Shown here: positions 61,601 to 64,000 of the stretch, in pieces
How the letters are laid out: every line of letters starts with the position of its first letter
Position numbering within the stretch: the first letter of the stretch is position 1
Assembly: GCA_902729315.2 (NCBI GenBank)
Contig: LR746274.1
Span: 5,049,037 to 5,113,036, forward strand
From: Spirodela intermedia
Lineage: Eukaryota; Streptophyta; Magnoliopsida; Alismatales; Araceae
Direction of reading: 5' to 3'
Length of the DNA stretch: 64,000 nucleotides
Program-made: the position numbers and the translations under genes
The notes under the pieces: model-generated
Database searches by the model: none
Seen by the model: only the letters and a program-made list of their open reading frames with translations
What the model was told of the DNA's origin: nothing

Positions 61601-63435
61601 AGTAGGAAATCTGGCACAAGTGAGTGGCATGGTCCCTGAGAATGAATAAGAAATGAAAAATATCAAAGAGTGATATTCATCTTGCTCCGTAGTCTGAAAT
61701 CAATCACGAGTCTGAGTAACATAGGTTTAAGGCTAATCAGAAAAACAAAAAAAATATGAAACTCGGTAGTTCACAAATAAAAAAGAAAAATCATAGAAAG
61801 ATTTAACTCAATAATGATTGTTTTTAAACGGAGACTTCCAGCATCAGAACTAATAAAGTAGAATACATAAATGATAGAAAATGAAGGCCAGACAACTTCA
61901 CCCTCTGAGACACAAGGGTCAGTTCAAGGGAGAGAGGCCAACAAAATGCAAGAAGAAAGCTGCTAGCAAAAACGAATCCAAAGAAAATCGTTCTTGAACA
62001 AGGAACACACCATGCTCGAAAAAGATGACTAACAGGTCACAAGGCTACTGTTACTGACAGTGGTACAAGGCCATTAAATTTGGCAAACACTACGGCAGAA
62101 ATCCTTGTTTTCAGTAGTAGATCAGTAGTAGAGTTTGCTCTTCAAAACGAATATAACGAGAAGAAATTTTTCTAGGAGAAATTAGGGGAAAATAATCTTT
62201 TTTTTGAGATTCAAGAATATCAGTATATCTTACATATCTCTGCCCGAACTATAATGGGTTCCCATTTACAACTCTCACATCAACGTTATTTGCTCGGGAG
62301 AGGGATCTTTCATTCAAGATATTTGTGAGTAGGGGAGTGGTATAAATATCCAAACGATGTGCGCAGCTTAAAGAGCGCATAGAATCACCATAAATCTTAG
62401 CTGACTTCGACATGATTGGTGATGCATCAGAAATTGGAAAATTAAAAGTGGCATTCAAAGGTCGGGCAACGAATTCACATTAATGACATTGAATCTAAGT
62501 TTCTCGATTAAATTAATGCACAGAAATGTCATCATCATTAAATGATATAAGGAAACCGTGAAATGGCACTTATGTATTAGAGATACACTAATATGGAGCC
62601 CAAATAAACGAGTTGAAATCTCTCTTCTGTTTATCAATGTCATCTGTCTTCCTATTGGCAGTATATTACTTAGGGAAAAATTCAAATGTACCTATAAAAT
62701 AAAAAAGGTGGAAAAATTCAACGATACTCACAACACTTCCGTGGGTTGGTGAGACGGAATTGAACAAAGAAAAAAGAATGCTTGACCGAGTCAGCAAAAA
62801 CCATCAAACCATAGAGCACTATTTGGCCGAGTCGCACGACTGCATTGATTTTCTTCTTACTAGGTGGTCGACAGTAAAGAAATCGGAAAAAAAAGCAGGA
62901 GTAAGAAAATCCTATTCATAAATTTTTATTTTTACAACGAAATCGACAAAAGTCGTGTAAAATTTTAGCCAATTCAACCGAATAAACAAAAAACACGCAT
63001 TTTTACAGGACTTATCATATTCAATCATTTCCTCCTTTCCACAAAGTAAACCATTTAGGATATAAATTGTAAAGCCTAAGCAAACGGAGAATTATAAGAC
63101 GAACTACATCAACGGAAGCAAAAACCCTCCGCGGATATATACATTCAGAGAAATGGAGAATGAAGTTACAGAAAACATTTAAATAACCAAATTATAAATC
63201 ACAAACTTCTCCAGAACTACCACGGGGAAGCCAAAACCTCCCAAAACAAACCCTAGTAAGATCCCCAAGAGCAAACGCATACACACGCAGCAGAGAAACT
63301 CTCTGAATCAGGAAGATCGGTACCAATGAGGATGAGGCGCTTATCGGGCTTCGTGGCGCACTTCATTCGGCGGAGGAGCTCCGTCATCAGATCCACCGAC
63401 GGGACCTCCTCCAGATCCACAGATCCCGTCGCCAT
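58363..63435 (-). CDS. ADK: Adenylate kinase, long form with full LID (plant ADK4/ADK-A type, about 244 aa)
   Basis: Catalyses ATP + AMP = 2 ADP. Six exons (complement): 63324-63435, 61295-61440, 61074-61193, 60826-60993, 59088-59177 and 58363-58461. The P-loop GPPGSGKGT spans residues 38-46, split by intron 1 inside the Gly38 codon. The AMP site includes [13 protein letters not shown] and DGFPRT (115-120). The LID carries [20 protein letters not shown], without zinc cysteines. The LID/core arginines are in IQRKDD and FHRQTEP, and the end is [10 protein letters not shown]. Length matches Arabidopsis ADK4 and rice ADK-A (about 240-246 aa). There is no obvious cleavable presequence beyond about 30 polar residues. 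The ATG at 63435 was preferred because the upstream frame in phase with it starts only with GTG. Introns 1 and 4 are long (1.9 and 1.6 kb). Confidence 0.95.
58581..58624. repeat. (TA)n microsatellite in ADK intron 5
   Basis: A TA run of about 42 bp inside the last intron of the adenylate kinase gene. Confidence 0.9.
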
Positions 63436-63832
63436 TCCGCTTCCTCCCTGACTGTCTCCTCCCCCCTCCTCCGCGGAAATCCCAGAAACTCCCTCCCTCG
63501 GCTTCTCCTCCGCCCTCGCCAACCAAAGCAGCACCAGAACGGAAGGTGGGAGGGAAAGAAAGCACTGGTTCCCGGAGAGAGCTCACTTTATAGCTGAACC
63601 TTCCATGACGCCATGAATGAAACATTGGGCCTACTAGTTAGTGGGCCCTTCAGACAACCATCAGCGTAGAGAGCGTTAGAGAGAGAGAGAGAGAGAGCAC
63701 TTCTGGGCTGGTTGGATATTATTGGGCTCATAATGGGCTAGTATATAACTGAAACTCCAGCCCGTTATTAGGCGCATTGGTTCAGTTGTAGACCTCCGAG
63801 GGGGCGTTCGGGGACTGCAGGGAAGAGGGGAG
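63436..63832. promoter_or_regulatory. Bidirectional ADK-NAA30 promoter region
   Basis: Only 397 bp separate the two divergent start codons. TGGGCC/TGGGCT (site II) elements lie at 63626-63631, 63642-63647, 63704-63709 and 63723-63728 with further copies nearby. A GA microsatellite lies at 63679-63698. No TATA box was identified in either direction. A shared housekeeping promoter is inferred. Confidence 0.6.
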
Positions 63833-64000
63833 ATGGAGGATGCTGGCGGCGGCCGAGAGGCGGCGGCGGCGGAGGAATTCTCGCCGGAGGAGATAGAGTA
63901 CATGAGCTATGGCGGCGAGCACCACCTGCCGCTGATCATGGCGCTAGTAGACCAGGAGCTGAGCGAGCCCTACTCCATCTTCACCTACCGTTACTTCGTC
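63833..64000 (+). CDS. NAA30: N-alpha-acetyltransferase 30, NatC catalytic subunit (5' part only)
   Basis: Catalytic subunit (MAK3 homologue) of the NatC complex, which acetylates N-termini such as Met-Leu, Met-Ile and Met-Phe on nascent chains. The visible 56 codons read an acidic, Ala/Gly-rich start (MEDAGGGREAAAAEEFSPEE) and then the conserved block EIEYMSYGGEHHLPLIMALV, followed by DQELSEPYSIFTYRYFV, where the window ends. The acetyl-CoA-binding motif lies beyond the window. The start is the first ATG in a GC-rich leader. It is divergent from adenylate kinase. Confidence 0.9.
   Translation, partial: MEDAGGGREAAAAEEFSPEEIEYMSYGGEHHLPLIMALVDQELSEPYSIFTYRYFV

Noticed and set aside
63436-63534. 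N-terminal extension of adenylate kinase from 63534
   Set aside because: The upstream frame begins at GTG, not ATG, and the ATG at 63435 gives the usual family length.
1-64000. tRNA, rRNA, CRISPR arrays, bacterial-type operons
   Set aside because: No cloverleaf, rRNA segment or repeat-spacer array was recognised; intron-rich plant gene structure rules out a bacterial context.

Overview
This is a nuclear genome segment from a flowering plant. The genes have many short introns with GT-AG or GC-AG ends and include land-plant families: a thylakoid-type FKBP, the cytochrome b6f haem assembly factor CCB1, a 13-lipoxygenase, CSN3 and a plant adenylate kinase. CT/GA microsatellites occur throughout, intergenic DNA is AT-rich, and coding exons (above all first exons) are GC-rich. 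I cannot place the species; a non-grass monocot or other non-eudicot is a weak guess. Splicing here was deduced by hand: every model below was checked for reading phase across each junction.

Layout. 1-9.3 kb is gene-poor and AT-rich, and opens with a large inverted repeat. 9.4-12.7 kb holds a tandem pair of two-exon genes for small secreted cysteine-rich precursors. The cysteine-rich second exons are too short to appear as ORFs, so the family is easily missed. 12.7-18 kb is gene-poor. 18-25.1 kb is gene-dense: an FKBP19-like lumenal immunophilin (+), CCB1 (-, convergent with it) and an At4g14100-like secreted protein (-). After 2.5 kb of AT-rich DNA come a SIM-plus-RING protein (+, 28.5-31.2 kb), an atypical receptor-like kinase (-, 31.7-34.0 kb) and COP9 signalosome subunit 3 (+, 36.4-43.6 kb). 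43.7-49.4 kb is a repeat domain with roughly 1.8-2 kb higher-order units. 49.5-55.4 kb is a nine-exon chloroplast 13-lipoxygenase (-) with two intronic minisatellites and a possible spliced upstream ORF. 56.6-57.6 kb is a decayed short-LTR Ty1/Copia element within a GA-rich tandem repeat. 58.4-63.4 kb is adenylate kinase (-), head to head with the start of NAA30 (+), which runs off the window.

There is no operon-like functional unit. Most genes are housekeeping genes: chloroplast protein folding and b6f assembly, ubiquitin/SUMO and cullin-deneddylation control, adenylate balance and N-terminal acetylation. The lipoxygenase (oxylipin/jasmonate branch) and the kinase point to signalling and defence. 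The least described item is the cysteine-rich peptide pair. Other points are three GC-AG introns among about 47, a SUMO-interacting RING protein carrying two EAR-type LxLxL motifs, and an intronic minisatellite whose repeat unit carries copies of a 5' splice site.
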